Below, one piece after another: positions 55,886 to 64,000 of a DNA stretch of 64,000 nt. The first letter of the stretch is position 1. Every line of letters starts with the position of its first letter. The notes beneath the pieces are model-generated. The model was not told the origin of the DNA. It saw only the letters and a list, made by a program, of their open reading frames with translations, and searched no databases. The DNA comes from Novosphingobium sp. KCTC 2891. Its GTDB lineage: Bacteria > Pseudomonadota > Alphaproteobacteria > Sphingomonadales > Sphingomonadaceae. The stretch lies in assembly GCF_025938155.1 (NCBI RefSeq), contig NZ_JAPCZG010000004.1, positions 186,001-250,000 of the forward strand, in the 5' to 3' direction. A program made the position numbers and the translations under genes.

Positions 55886-57007
55886 ATGAGCGCCGCCCCG
55901 CTCGATGGCCTGCGGCTCGAAAAGCGCCATTTCAACGCGCTCGACCTGTCGCGCCTGCTGGCTGCCTGCGCGGTGCTGTTCTGGCATTACCAGCATTTCT
56001 TCGTGCCGCCGGTGGATTATGGATTCCACGTCCGGCGCGAGGCAGTGACCCCGCTCTATGCCGAACTGCGCTGGCTGTTCGACTATGGCCACGCCGCCGT
56101 GCAGTATTTCTGGGCAGTCTCGGGCTTCGTCTTCGCGCACGTCTATCTGGCCGATGCCAACGCGCGGGGCCGCTTCTGGCTGGCGCGCATTGCCCGGCTC
56201 TGGCCGCTCCACCTGCTGACGCTGGTGCTCGTGGCGGTGCTGCAGGCGGCCTATTCGGGGATCAACGGCACCGCGTTCGTCTATCACCAGCAGGACGTGA
56301 AGCACTTCCTGATGAGCCTGGTGCTGGCGCATTACTGGGGCTGGCAGACCAACCAGTCGTTCAACGGCCCGTCGTGGTCGCTCTCGACCGAGATCCTCGC
56401 CTATGCCGCGTTCTGGCTGCTGCTGCCGGGCCTGCGCCGCGCACCGCTGCTGCTGGCGGTGCCCGTCGCCGCGCTGATGCTGGGCGCATTCTTCATGGGA
56501 GCGCCGAACGAGCCGGCGCTGACCTGCGTGGGCTATTTCTTCGGCGGCGCGGCGGTCTATGGCGCGGCGCTGAAGGGCTGGCTGCGGGTGCCGGTGCTGG
56601 TCGCGCTCGGGCTGGGGTGCCTCGGGCTCGCGTTCCATGCCCACATGGCGTTCCACTCGCTTGATGCAACGACGCTGGCGGGCACTTTCGCCGCGCTGTT
56701 CTTCACGCTGGCGATCGACATGGCCGACCGCAACGACGTGCTGAAGATCGGCCGCAAGCTGGGCGATGCCTCCTATGGCATCTACCTGTGGCACTTCCCG
56801 TTGCAGCTGATGCTCGTTCTGCTGATCGACGCCGCGCTGGGCAGCCGGGGCATCGCGCGCCAGCCGGCGTTCCTCGCCTTCTTCGTCGGCCTCAGCATTC
56901 TGGTGGGCTTTGCCTCGCACCGCTGGATCGAGCGGCCGGCGCAGCGCGGAATCTACCGGCTGTCCCAGCGCCTGCGCGAATTGCGACCCGCCGCCGCGCA
57001 GGCTTGA
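55886..57007 (+). CDS. Acyltransferase-3 family membrane protein
   Basis: 373 residues with about ten membrane spans. ALDLSRLLAACAVLFWHYQHF near residues 18-38 carries the catalytic His of the Acyl_transf_3 family, FWAVSGFVFAHVYL follows, and SYGIYLWHFPLQLMLV is the C-terminal block. The family O-acylates sugars or lipids at the inner membrane. It sits directly after ubiB; the acceptor is unknown. Confidence 0.9.
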   Translation: MSAAPLDGLRLEKRHFNALDLSRLLAACAVLFWHYQHFFVPPVDYGFHVRREAVTPLYAELRWLFDYGHAAVQYFWAVSGFVFAHVYLADANARGRFWLARIARLWPLHLLTLVLVAVLQAAYSGINGTAFVYHQQDVKHFLMSLVLAHYWGWQTNQSFNGPSWSLSTEILAYAAFWLLLPGLRRAPLLLAVPVAALMLGAFFMGAPNEPALTCVGYFFGGAAVYGAALKGWLRVPVLVALGLGCLGLAFHAHMAFHSLDATTLAGTFAALFFTLAIDMADRNDVLKIGRKLGDASYGIYLWHFPLQLMLVLLIDAALGSRGIARQPAFLAFFVGLSILVGFASHRWIERPAQRGIYRLSQRLRELRPAAAQA

Positions 57008-57013
57008 GGGACC

Positions 57014-57412
57014 TCAGCCCGCGATTTCCTCGATGCGGTGGTGGGGCAGGATGCGCCATGCCGCGACGAGCAGCACGACATGCACCGCCTCCACGCCCAT
57101 CGGCACGATCCACGCTTCGTAGGGACCCACGACCGCAAGATTGACGATGCGGCCCACCAGCGAGGCGCCGAACAGCAGCGCGGGCACCAGCAGCAGGTCG
57201 GCATTGCGCCGCCACGCGCCCCACATCATGCAGAACGCGGCCACGCCGAAAAACGCCGTGAAATCTGCACGCAGCGTGGAAAGGCCGGCCACGCCCAGCG
57301 GCGCCAGCCCGAATCCGGCGGCGGTCTGCTGCGGCCCGGTCAGGAACGATACGGCCATGAACAGGTCGAACATTCCCGCCAGGAAAATCAGCGCGGTGAG
57401 CACGAGACGCAT
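57014..57412 (-). CDS. DUF4345-like small membrane protein
   Basis: 132 residues with four predicted membrane helices: LVLTALIFLAGMFDLFMAVSFL, TAFFGVAAFCMMWGAW, LLLVPALLFGASLVGRIVNL and GVEAVHVVLLVAAWRIL. The Arg before N-L in helix three and the ADF segment resemble DUF4345, though the match is not strong. It is convergent with the acyltransferase gene and divergent from coaBC. Function unknown. Confidence 0.72.
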   Translation of the reverse strand: MRLVLTALIFLAGMFDLFMAVSFLTGPQQTAAGFGLAPLGVAGLSTLRADFTAFFGVAAFCMMWGAWRRNADLLLVPALLFGASLVGRIVNLAVVGPYEAWIVPMGVEAVHVVLLVAAWRILPHHRIEEIAG

Positions 57413-57513
57413 CAGGAAAACCCCTTCCCCTTGTTTGAAGGCATCCTGCCCGCTCGCGCGTCAACACGCAAAAGGATTGCGCGCACGGCGACCGCATTGC
57501 AGAAGCTGCGCGC

Positions 57514-58722
57514 ATGACCTCGGCCCCGCGCATCCTGCTGATCGTCGGCGGCGGCATCGCCGCCTACAAGTCCTGCGAACTCGTTCGTCTGATCCGCAAG
57601 AACGGCGCGTCCGTCACTTGCGTGCTGACCGAGGGCGGAACGCACTTCGTCACCCCGATGACACTGGCGGCGCTGAGCGAAAACCCCGTCCACACCACTT
57701 TGTGGGATCTCAAGAACGAGGTCGAGATGGGGCACATCCAGCTGTCGCGGCAGGCCGATCTCGTGGTCGTGTGCCCGGCCACGGCGGACCTGATGGCGCG
57801 GATGGCCGCCGGCATCGCCGATGACCTTGCCACCACGCTGCTGCTCGCCACCGACAAGCCGGTGCTGGCCGCGCCCGCGATGAACGTGCGGATGTGGCAG
57901 CACGCCGCCACGCAGCGCAACGTCGCCACGCTGCGCGAGAGCGGCGTGACCGTGCTCGATCCCGACGAGGGCGCGATGGCCTGCGGCGAATTCGGCCCCG
58001 GCCGCCTGCCGGAGCCCGAAGCGATCTGGCGCGCGATTGCGGACGCACTGGGCCAGTCGGCGCCAGCGGCTGCAACCGGCCCCCTGTCCGGCCGGCACGT
58101 GCTCGTCACCGCCGGCCCCACGCACGAACCGATCGACCCGGTGCGCTACATCGCCAACCGGTCGAGCGGGAAGCAGGGCTTCGCCATCGCCGCCGCCGCC
58201 GCCGCCGCCGGTGCGCGCGTGACGCTGGTGTCCGGCCCGGTCCACCTGCCCACGCCGCCGGGCGTGACGCGCGTGGATGTGGAAACCGCGCGCGAGATGG
58301 CCGCCGCGGTCGACGCCGCGCTGCCGGCCGATGTCGCGGTGATGGTTGCCGCCGTTGCCGACTGGCGCACCGCCGATTCCGCCGGCCAGAAGCTGAAGAA
58401 GGACGGCTCGGGCAAGGTCCCGCCGCTGGCACTCACCGAAAACCCCGACATCCTCGCCACGCTCTGCCGGTCGGACCGGCGCCCGCCGCTGGTGGTCGGC
58501 TTCGCGGCCGAAACCGAGAAGGTGATCGCGCACGCGCAGGCCAAGCTGGCGCGCAAGGGGGCCGACTGGATCGTGGCAAACGACGTTTCGGGCGATGTCA
58601 TGGGCGGCACGCTCAACGCCGTCCACATCGTCAGCACCGGCCGGGTCGAGAGCCTTCCCGAAATGCCCAAGGAGCAGGTCGCGGCCGCGCTCGTTCAAAG
58701 GATTGCCGATGCACTCGCATGA
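57514..58722 (+). CDS. coaBC: Phosphopantothenoylcysteine decarboxylase/phosphopantothenate-cysteine ligase
   Basis: 402 residues, a fusion of CoaC (about 1-180: [19 protein letters not shown], catalytic His in [30 protein letters not shown]) and CoaB (about 190-402: [32 protein letters not shown]). It makes 4'-phosphopantetheine for CoA. A (GCC)n run at 58188-58210 encodes an Ala stretch, a likely slippage site. The stop lies inside the next gene, a 14-nt overlap. Confidence 0.97.
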   Translation: MTSAPRILLIVGGGIAAYKSCELVRLIRKNGASVTCVLTEGGTHFVTPMTLAALSENPVHTTLWDLKNEVEMGHIQLSRQADLVVVCPATADLMARMAAGIADDLATTLLLATDKPVLAAPAMNVRMWQHAATQRNVATLRESGVTVLDPDEGAMACGEFGPGRLPEPEAIWRAIADALGQSAPAAATGPLSGRHVLVTAGPTHEPIDPVRYIANRSSGKQGFAIAAAAAAAGARVTLVSGPVHLPTPPGVTRVDVETAREMAAAVDAALPADVAVMVAAVADWRTADSAGQKLKKDGSGKVPPLALTENPDILATLCRSDRRPPLVVGFAAETEKVIAHAQAKLARKGADWIVANDVSGDVMGGTLNAVHIVSTGRVESLPEMPKEQVAAALVQRIADALA

Positions 58723-59179
58723 ACCCGTTCCCGTCCGCGTCAAGCGCCTGCCCGGCAACGAAGACCTGCCGCTGCCCGCCTATGCCACCGATGGCGCCGC
58801 CGGTATGGACGTCGTCTCGGCCGAGAACCTGGACCTTGCCCCCGGCGCGCGCCATGCGGTGGCCAGTGGCCTCGCGCTCGCCATCCCGCCGGGCTTCGAA
58901 GTGCAGGTGCGCCCGCGCTCGGGCCTCGCGCTCAAGCACGGCGTCACCGTCGCGAATGCGCCCGGCACGATCGATTCAGACTATCGCGGCGAGCTGAAAG
59001 TCATCCTGGTCAACCTCGGCACGGAGGCGTTCTCGATCCGCCGGGGCGACCGCATCGCGCAGCTGGTGGTGGCGCCGGTGACGCGCGCCAGCTGGATGGA
59101 AGTGGACGAACTTGATTCGACCAGGCGCGGCGAAGGCGGCTTCGGCTCGACCGGCGGGCTTTCCGCCCTGCCGGGCTGA
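58709..59179 (+). CDS. dut: Deoxyuridine 5'-triphosphate nucleotidohydrolase
   Basis: 156 residues. The five dUTPase motifs are visible: [46 protein letters not shown] and the C-terminal [12 protein letters not shown]. It hydrolyses dUTP to dUMP, keeping uracil out of DNA. The 14-nt overlap with coaBC is the classical dfp-dut arrangement. Confidence 0.97.
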   Translation: MHSHEPVPVRVKRLPGNEDLPLPAYATDGAAGMDVVSAENLDLAPGARHAVASGLALAIPPGFEVQVRPRSGLALKHGVTVANAPGTIDSDYRGELKVILVNLGTEAFSIRRGDRIAQLVVAPVTRASWMEVDELDSTRRGEGGFGSTGGLSALPG

Positions 59180-59229
59180 TCCCGCCGCCGGGCTGATCGA
59201 CGCCACTCACCCGAACCTCAATCCGGCCC

Positions 59230-60402
59230 TCAATCGGGGTAAACGATCCGCACCTTGCCCGCCGCTTCGGCCGCAACGCGGCGCGCTTCGTCGGTATCCG
59301 CGCCGCGCGCCAGCGCCACCGCCATGCGGCGATAGGGCCGAGTGACCGGCTTGGCGAAAACGCGCACGTCCACCGCCTCGCCCGGCACGGCCATCGCCTC
59401 GGCCACGCCTTCGATGCGGAAATCCTCGGCATGGCGGTCGGCCAGCACCACGGCCGAGGCGCTGGGACCGCGCAGACCGATCTCGGCCGGGATCGGCAGA
59501 CCCAGAATGGCGCGCGCGTGGAGGTCGAACTCGGTCAGGTCCTGCGACACCAGCGTGACCATGCCGGTATCGTGCGGGCGCGGCGAGAGTTCGGAGAAGA
59601 TCACGTCCTCGCCGCGCACGAAGAACTCGACGCCGAACAAGCCGTAGCCGCCCAGGTTGTCGACCACCTTGCGCGCCATGTCCTGCGCGTCGGCGATGGC
59701 CTGTGCCGACATCGGCGTGGGCTGCCAAGATTCCTGGTAATCGCCGCGTTCCTGCCGGTGGCCGATCGGCGGGCAGAACGAAACGCCGCCCCGGTGCCGG
59801 ATGGTCAGCAGCGTGATTTCATAGTCGAAGGCGATGAACTCCTCGACGATCACGCGCTTGCGGTCGCCGCGCATGTTCGCCACGGCATAGTCCCACGCGG
59901 CCTCGATACCGGCTTCATCGCGCACCGTGCTCTGGCCCTTGCCCGACGAGGACATGACCGGCTTGATCACGCAAGGGAGGCCGGTGTGCGCTGCGCCCTC
60001 GCGCGCTTCGGCAAGGCTTTCGGCATAGCGATAGCGCGAGGTGCGCAGGCCCAGTTCCACCGCCGCCACTTCGCGGATGCGGTCGCGGTTCATGGTCATG
60101 ATCGTGGCGCGCGACGAGGGCACCACGTTGAAGCCCTGCGCTTCGAAATCGGCCAGCACTTCGGTGCGGATCGCCTCGATCTCGGGCACGATGTAGTCGG
60201 GCTTCACGTCGGCGATGGTCGCGGCCAGCGCCTCTCCGTCGAGCATGGAGAACACGCGGGGCGCGTCCGCCACCTGCATCGCGGGGGCATCGTCATAGGA
60301 ATCGCAGGCGGTGACATGGCAGCCCAGCCGCTTGGCCGAGATCACGAACTCGCGCCCCAGTTCGCCCGAACCGAGCAGGAGGATCCTTGCGGTGAACGCC
60401 AT
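59230..60402 (-). CDS. purT: Formate-dependent phosphoribosylglycinamide formyltransferase
   Basis: 390 residues, ATP-grasp. ILLLGSGELGREFVISAKRLG, AIRTEVLADFEAQGFNVVPSSRA, IKPVMSSSGKGQSTV and VEFFVRGEDVIFSELSPRPHDTGMVTL are characteristic of PurT. It formylates GAR with formate and ATP in purine synthesis, the folate-independent alternative to PurN. Monocistronic, convergent with dut. Confidence 0.96.
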   Translation of the reverse strand: MAFTARILLLGSGELGREFVISAKRLGCHVTACDSYDDAPAMQVADAPRVFSMLDGEALAATIADVKPDYIVPEIEAIRTEVLADFEAQGFNVVPSSRATIMTMNRDRIREVAAVELGLRTSRYRYAESLAEAREGAAHTGLPCVIKPVMSSSGKGQSTVRDEAGIEAAWDYAVANMRGDRKRVIVEEFIAFDYEITLLTIRHRGGVSFCPPIGHRQERGDYQESWQPTPMSAQAIADAQDMARKVVDNLGGYGLFGVEFFVRGEDVIFSELSPRPHDTGMVTLVSQDLTEFDLHARAILGLPIPAEIGLRGPSASAVVLADRHAEDFRIEGVAEAMAVPGEAVDVRVFAKPVTRPYRRMAVALARGADTDEARRVAAEAAGKVRIVYPD

Positions 60403-60494
60403 GCGTGTGCCCTTTCAGCCTTGCGACGACAGGGCCATGCCCGTCCCGGTGACGATGGGTCAACCGGGACGGCGCAGCTTTGCAGAAGAAACCG

Positions 60495-61181
60495 TCAGCG
60501 CTTCTTCTTTTCGGGCGCCACGGAAATGCGCACCGTCTCGCCGTTGTGGCCGGGGAAATCGGTGAACATCGCCTCGACCAGATTGGGCACCAGGTAGGGC
60601 AGGCGGTCCGAGGTGGACGCCGCTTCGGCCTTGCCTTCGAACAGGCGGCGGCCATCGGCGCGGCGGTCGATCTTCATGTCGATGCCGCTGGCGTAGACCG
60701 TCACCACGTCCACGCTCTGGTAGCCGGGACCGCCCCAGAAGAACGGATCATACCAGCCGTAGCCCCAGCCGCGGCGGCCGTAGAAGCCCGGATGGCCCCA
60801 GCCGCCCCAGCCCGGCCCGTACCAGCCGCCGAAGTAGGGATCGGAAAAGCCGGTGGTCCGCACCTTGTCGCGGCCCTTGTCGACGCCGTAATCGAACCGG
60901 ACGACCAGATCGGACGTCTGCGGATTGCCGGGCACATAGCCCAGCTTCTGCAGCTGCGCCGAAACGAGGCTGGCGTATTGCGCGAATTCCAGCCCGCCTT
61001 CGTCACGCGGGTCGTCCGCCACGACCGCGAAGGTCTGGCCGGCAGGCGCGGGCAATTCGCGCTGGTAGCGCGAGACGTTGGCGTTGAACGGGGTGGCGCA
61101 GGCGGACAGCGCGAGCAGCGCGGGAAGGGCCAGCAGCGCAAGGCGGTGCCGCTTGGTCCGGGGCCTGGAAGTGGTGTTCAT
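60495..61181 (-). CDS. DUF4136 lipoprotein
   Basis: 228 residues. The signal LALLALPALLALSAC has a lipobox ending at Cys about residue 28. The mature part has FNANVSRYQRELPAPAGQTFAV, a mid-section rich in Gly, Trp and Tyr (SDPYFGGWYGPGWGGWGHPG), and DMKIDRRADGRRLFEGKAEA, as in DUF4136 proteins. It is likely anchored in the outer membrane; role unknown. The start at ATG 61181 gives a proper signal peptide; the open frame continues 132 nt further upstream. Confidence 0.85.
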   Translation of the reverse strand: MNTTSRPRTKRHRLALLALPALLALSACATPFNANVSRYQRELPAPAGQTFAVVADDPRDEGGLEFAQYASLVSAQLQKLGYVPGNPQTSDLVVRFDYGVDKGRDKVRTTGFSDPYFGGWYGPGWGGWGHPGFYGRRGWGYGWYDPFFWGGPGYQSVDVVTVYASGIDMKIDRRADGRRLFEGKAEAASTSDRLPYLVPNLVEAMFTDFPGHNGETVRISVAPEKKKR

Positions 61182-61339
61182 CGATGGCGACTCCATGTGT
61201 ACGGCCCTGCTTCCCCGGCAAAGCGGGCCGAGCACGGTCTTAGCATGGAGATTCGATAGGCGAGAAGTGCTGAATGCGCGTTGAATGGTGGCTGCAACAT
61301 AAGTTGCAGCCACCGCACATTGTGCCTCTATTCAGTATG

Positions 61340-62359
61340 TTAAGAGCGAACGAGGCCCAGCGCGTCGTAAGCGGCATTCAGCGTGGGCAACGCCAGCGCG
61401 CGCGCCTTTTCGCCGCCCTTCGCCAGGATCGCGTCGAGCGCGGCGCGGTCTTCGCGCAGGGTGCGATAGCGCGCCGCCATCGGCGAGAGCTTTTCCACGA
61501 GCAGTTCGCCCAGCGCCGGCTTGAACGCGCCGAAGCCCTTGCCCGCGAAATCGCGCAGCACGTCCGCCGGGGTCACGCCCGCCATCACCGCGTAGATGCC
61601 GACGAGATTGTTCGCCTCGGGCCGGCCCGCCAGCCCCTCGATCTCGGCCGGAAGCGGCTCGGGATCGGTCTTGGCCTTCTTGACCTTTTGCATGATCGTA
61701 TCGGCATCGTCGGTCAGGTTGATGCGGCTCATGTCCGAAGGATCGGACTTGCTCATCTTCGAATTGCCGTCACGCAGCGACATGATCCGCGCAGCCTGCG
61801 GCGGGATGATCGGATCGGGCAGGGTGAAGACGGGCTTGTCCTCGCTCGCGAAGTCGTTGTTGAACTTCTGCGCCACGTCACGCGCCAGTTCCAGATGCTG
61901 CTTCTGGTCCTCGCCCACGGGCACGTGGGTCGCCTGGTAGAGCAGCACGTCCGCCGCCTGCAGCACCGGGTAGGTGAACAGGGCAACGCTGGCGCCTTCG
62001 CGGTTCTTGCCCGCCTTGTCCTTCCACTGGGTCATGCGGTTGAGCCAGCCCATCCGCGCGGTGCCGTTGAGCAGCCACTGCAGCTCGGCGTGCTGCGGCA
62101 CCTGCGCCTGGTTGAACAGGATGGAGCGATCGGGGTCGATCCCGCAGGAAACCAGCGCGGCGACCATCTCGCGCGTGTTGGCGGCCAGCTCGGCCGGCAC
62201 GTGCGGCATCGAGATGGCGTGGAGATCGGCGAGGAAATAGAGGCAGGTCGCGCCCTTGGCGGTCCATTCGTCCTGCATCGCCACCCAGTTGCGGATCGCG
62301 CCCAGGTAGTTGCCGAGGTGCAGATTGCCGGTGGGCTGGATGCCGGAAACGATACGCAT
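61340..62359 (-). CDS. trpS: Tryptophanyl-tRNA synthetase
   Basis: 339 residues. The HIGH-equivalent lies in [20 protein letters not shown], and the KMSKS motif is intact in [30 protein letters not shown] and [20 protein letters not shown] are conserved TrpRS segments. The start follows the murJ stop by 12 nt, so both are in one transcript. Confidence 0.97.
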   Translation of the reverse strand: MRIVSGIQPTGNLHLGNYLGAIRNWVAMQDEWTAKGATCLYFLADLHAISMPHVPAELAANTREMVAALVSCGIDPDRSILFNQAQVPQHAELQWLLNGTARMGWLNRMTQWKDKAGKNREGASVALFTYPVLQAADVLLYQATHVPVGEDQKQHLELARDVAQKFNNDFASEDKPVFTLPDPIIPPQAARIMSLRDGNSKMSKSDPSDMSRINLTDDADTIMQKVKKAKTDPEPLPAEIEGLAGRPEANNLVGIYAVMAGVTPADVLRDFAGKGFGAFKPALGELLVEKLSPMAARYRTLREDRAALDAILAKGGEKARALALPTLNAAYDALGLVRS

Positions 62360-62371
62360 GGACTGTGTGCC

Positions 62372-63946
62372 TTACGAGGTGGTGCGCCTGCGCCGCAGGA
62401 GAAGTTGCAGGTCATCCTTCGAGAACGCGCCGAGAAGGATGGTGGCGAGCCCATAGACCACCGCGCCGGCCGAAACCAGCGCAGCCAGCGCGGCAAAACG
62501 GACGTGCCACGAGCCATGGACATAGGGCATCAGCAGCCCCTGCGCGGCCCACAGCACGCCGCCCATTGCCAGCGCCGCCAGCGCGAGGCGGGGCGCGCGC
62601 CGACGCAGCCGCGCGTCCGCCACGAAGTGCCCGCGCGCCACCAGCGTGCGGTAGAGCATGGCGACATTGACGGTGGAGGCGATGGCGGTCGCCAGCGGCG
62701 GCCCCATGTGCTGCAAGGGCACGATCAGCGCGAGGTTGCCCACAAGGTTCACCACCATGCTCATCGTGGCATAGCGCACCGGGGTCTTGGTATCCTGCCG
62801 GGCATAGAACCCCGGCGTCAGCACCTTGACCAGGATGTAGCTGGGCAACCCGATCGAGAACGCCGCCAGCGCCTGCGCGGTGAAGTGGGTGTCCTGCGCG
62901 GTATAGCGGCCATAGCCGAACAGCGCCGCCGCGATCGGCTCGCCGCACAGCACCAGCGCGGTGGTGGCCGGCAGGGTGAGCAGCAGCGCCAGTTCCATCC
63001 CGCGGTTCTGCGTCTCCATCGCCGCACGCTCCTCGCCCGCACCCAGCTGGCGAGAGATCGTGGGCAGGAGCACCGTGCCAAGGCCGATGCCGATGAGGCC
63101 GAGCGGCAGCTGGTTCAGCCGGTCGGCCATGTAGATATAGGTGACCGAGCCGTGCGCCAGCAGCGAGGCGGCCAGCGCGGTCGAGATCACGAGGTTGATC
63201 TGCACCGCCCCCGCGCCCGCCGCGGCCGGCCAGATCAGCGCCATCAGCCGCTTCACGTCAGGGTTGAGCCGGGGCAGCCGCAGCCGCAGGCTGACGCCGT
63301 TGCGCTTGCACGCCCACGCCAGCCACGCCAGCTGGAGCGCCCCCGAGACGGACACCGCGATGGCCTGGTTGCGCGCCGTCACCAGCGGATCGGCATGGTG
63401 GAACACCAGCAGCGCGGCGATCAGCGTCAGGTTCAGCAGGATCGGCGCCGCCGCGTTCACCCAGAACTTGTGCATCGAATTGAGGATGCCGCCGAACAGC
63501 GAGACGAGGCTGATCAGCATCAGGTAGGGAATGGTGAGGCGCGACAGCGTGACCGCGAAGGCGAACTGGTCGTGGCTCACGCCGTTGAACTTGCCCGAAA
63601 GCAGGAACGTGACCGGCCATGCCAGCACTTCCAGCAGCACGGTCATGGCCAGCAGCACCGGCAGCAGCACCGCCAGCGCCTGTTCGGCAAAGACCAGCCC
63701 GTCCTTCAGCCCTTCCCCTTCGGGATTGCCGACCTTCTGGTTGAACATGGGGATGAAGGCGGAGGCGAAGGCCCCTTCCGCGAACAGGGCGCGGAACATG
63801 TTGGGCAGGCGAAACGCCACCAGGAACGCGTCCGAGGCGAAGCTCGCCCCGATATAGCGTGCAAACAGGCTGTCGCGCATCAGCCCGAGCACGCGGCTGA
63901 CCAGCGTCAGCCCGCCGATCGTGCCGGTCGCCTTCAGGAGATTCAT
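62372..63946 (-). CDS. murJ: Lipid II flippase MurJ (MviN)
   Basis: 524 residues with about 14 membrane helices. The N-terminus MNLLKATGTIGGLTLVSRVLGLMRD, FRLPNMFRALFAEGAFASAFIPMF, GILNSMHKFWVNAAAPILLNL and FYARQDTKTPVRYATMSMVVN are MurJ signatures, including the early Arg residues of the central cavity. It flips lipid II across the inner membrane. Its ATG overlaps the stop of the partly visible upstream gene. Confidence 0.96.
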   Translation of the reverse strand: MNLLKATGTIGGLTLVSRVLGLMRDSLFARYIGASFASDAFLVAFRLPNMFRALFAEGAFASAFIPMFNQKVGNPEGEGLKDGLVFAEQALAVLLPVLLAMTVLLEVLAWPVTFLLSGKFNGVSHDQFAFAVTLSRLTIPYLMLISLVSLFGGILNSMHKFWVNAAAPILLNLTLIAALLVFHHADPLVTARNQAIAVSVSGALQLAWLAWACKRNGVSLRLRLPRLNPDVKRLMALIWPAAAGAGAVQINLVISTALAASLLAHGSVTYIYMADRLNQLPLGLIGIGLGTVLLPTISRQLGAGEERAAMETQNRGMELALLLTLPATTALVLCGEPIAAALFGYGRYTAQDTHFTAQALAAFSIGLPSYILVKVLTPGFYARQDTKTPVRYATMSMVVNLVGNLALIVPLQHMGPPLATAIASTVNVAMLYRTLVARGHFVADARLRRRAPRLALAALAMGGVLWAAQGLLMPYVHGSWHVRFAALAALVSAGAVVYGLATILLGAFSKDDLQLLLRRRRTTS

Positions 63947-64000
63947 CGCATCACCCCGCGTACGACCGGCACGTCAGCCGAAAGGATCAGGCCTGGCCCG
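63943..64000 (-). CDS. C-terminal end of an unidentified gene upstream of murJ (cut by window edge)
   Basis: Reading on the minus strand from the edge gives GPGLILSADVPVVRGVMR and then TGA, which overlaps the murJ ATG by two nt. The overlap supports a real coupled gene. Too little is visible to assign a product. Confidence 0.5.
   Translation of the reverse strand, partial: GPGLILSADVPVVRGVMR

Noticed and set aside
58188-58210. (GCC)n tract in coaBC as a phase-variable repeat
   Set aside because: The repeat is in frame, encodes a plausible Ala stretch next to the ligase nucleotide site, and the reading frame is intact; at most a minor slippage site.

Overview
The window is GC-rich, gene-dense chromosomal DNA of an alphaproteobacterium. 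The DksA type, the TonB receptor and the set of CoA-ester catabolic genes point to Sphingomonadales, most likely Novosphingobium or a close relative. That assignment is inferred from gene content; no rRNA is present.

Left part (1-28.5 kb), mostly housekeeping. It opens with a divergent TetR/RND efflux locus. A truncated heparinase-like gene then runs into tRNA-Lys. After that come folK-aguB, msrA, rsmB, a DUF1674 (SDHAF4-type) gene, a DUF4112 membrane protein, a peptide-type solute-binding lipoprotein, a PilZ protein, dksA, a Sel1-repeat protein, prs and nadE. Next is an iron-box-flanked promoter before a frameshifted small gene, then gltX, an FkbM methyltransferase, yqgE and glnD. An acyl-CoA ligase, lgt-midA, the cytochrome bc1 operon (Rieske, cytochrome b, cytochrome c1), apt, and a GST plus 2-hydroxychromene-2-carboxylate isomerase pair follow.

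Middle part (28.4-52.7 kb), an accessory island. It begins at tRNA-Gly(TCC), followed by a frameshifted P4-type tyrosine integrase and other debris. A coherent CoA-ester catabolic cluster follows: two TetR regulators, a TonB receptor, an SDR, four crotonase-fold proteins, two acyl-CoA dehydrogenases, an SMP-30-type lactonase, two AMP-forming acyl-CoA ligases, two APH-fold kinases, an alpha/beta hydrolase, a DUF2889 protein, a NUDT19-like Nudix hydrolase and a PRISE-type enone reductase. One dehydrogenase carries the ACAD10/11 signature DGPDEVH, and the two kinases resemble the kinase half of ACAD10/11. I therefore propose a bacterial split ACAD10/11 route: lactone opening, CoA activation, phosphorylation of a hydroxyacyl-CoA, phosphate elimination, then beta-oxidation. 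The promoters carry two separate palindromic operator families, one fitting each TetR gene: five class A sites (TTARTCGMTYARNYAA, one degenerate) and three class B sites (TATAWCnnGWTAYA). None of the four crotonases keeps both canonical hydratase glutamates, so the substrate chemistry is probably unusual.

Right part (52.7-64 kb) returns to housekeeping: mutM, ubiE-ubiB, an acyltransferase-3 protein, a DUF4345 membrane protein, coaBC-dut, purT, a DUF4136 lipoprotein and trpS-murJ. The end of one further gene is cut by the window edge.
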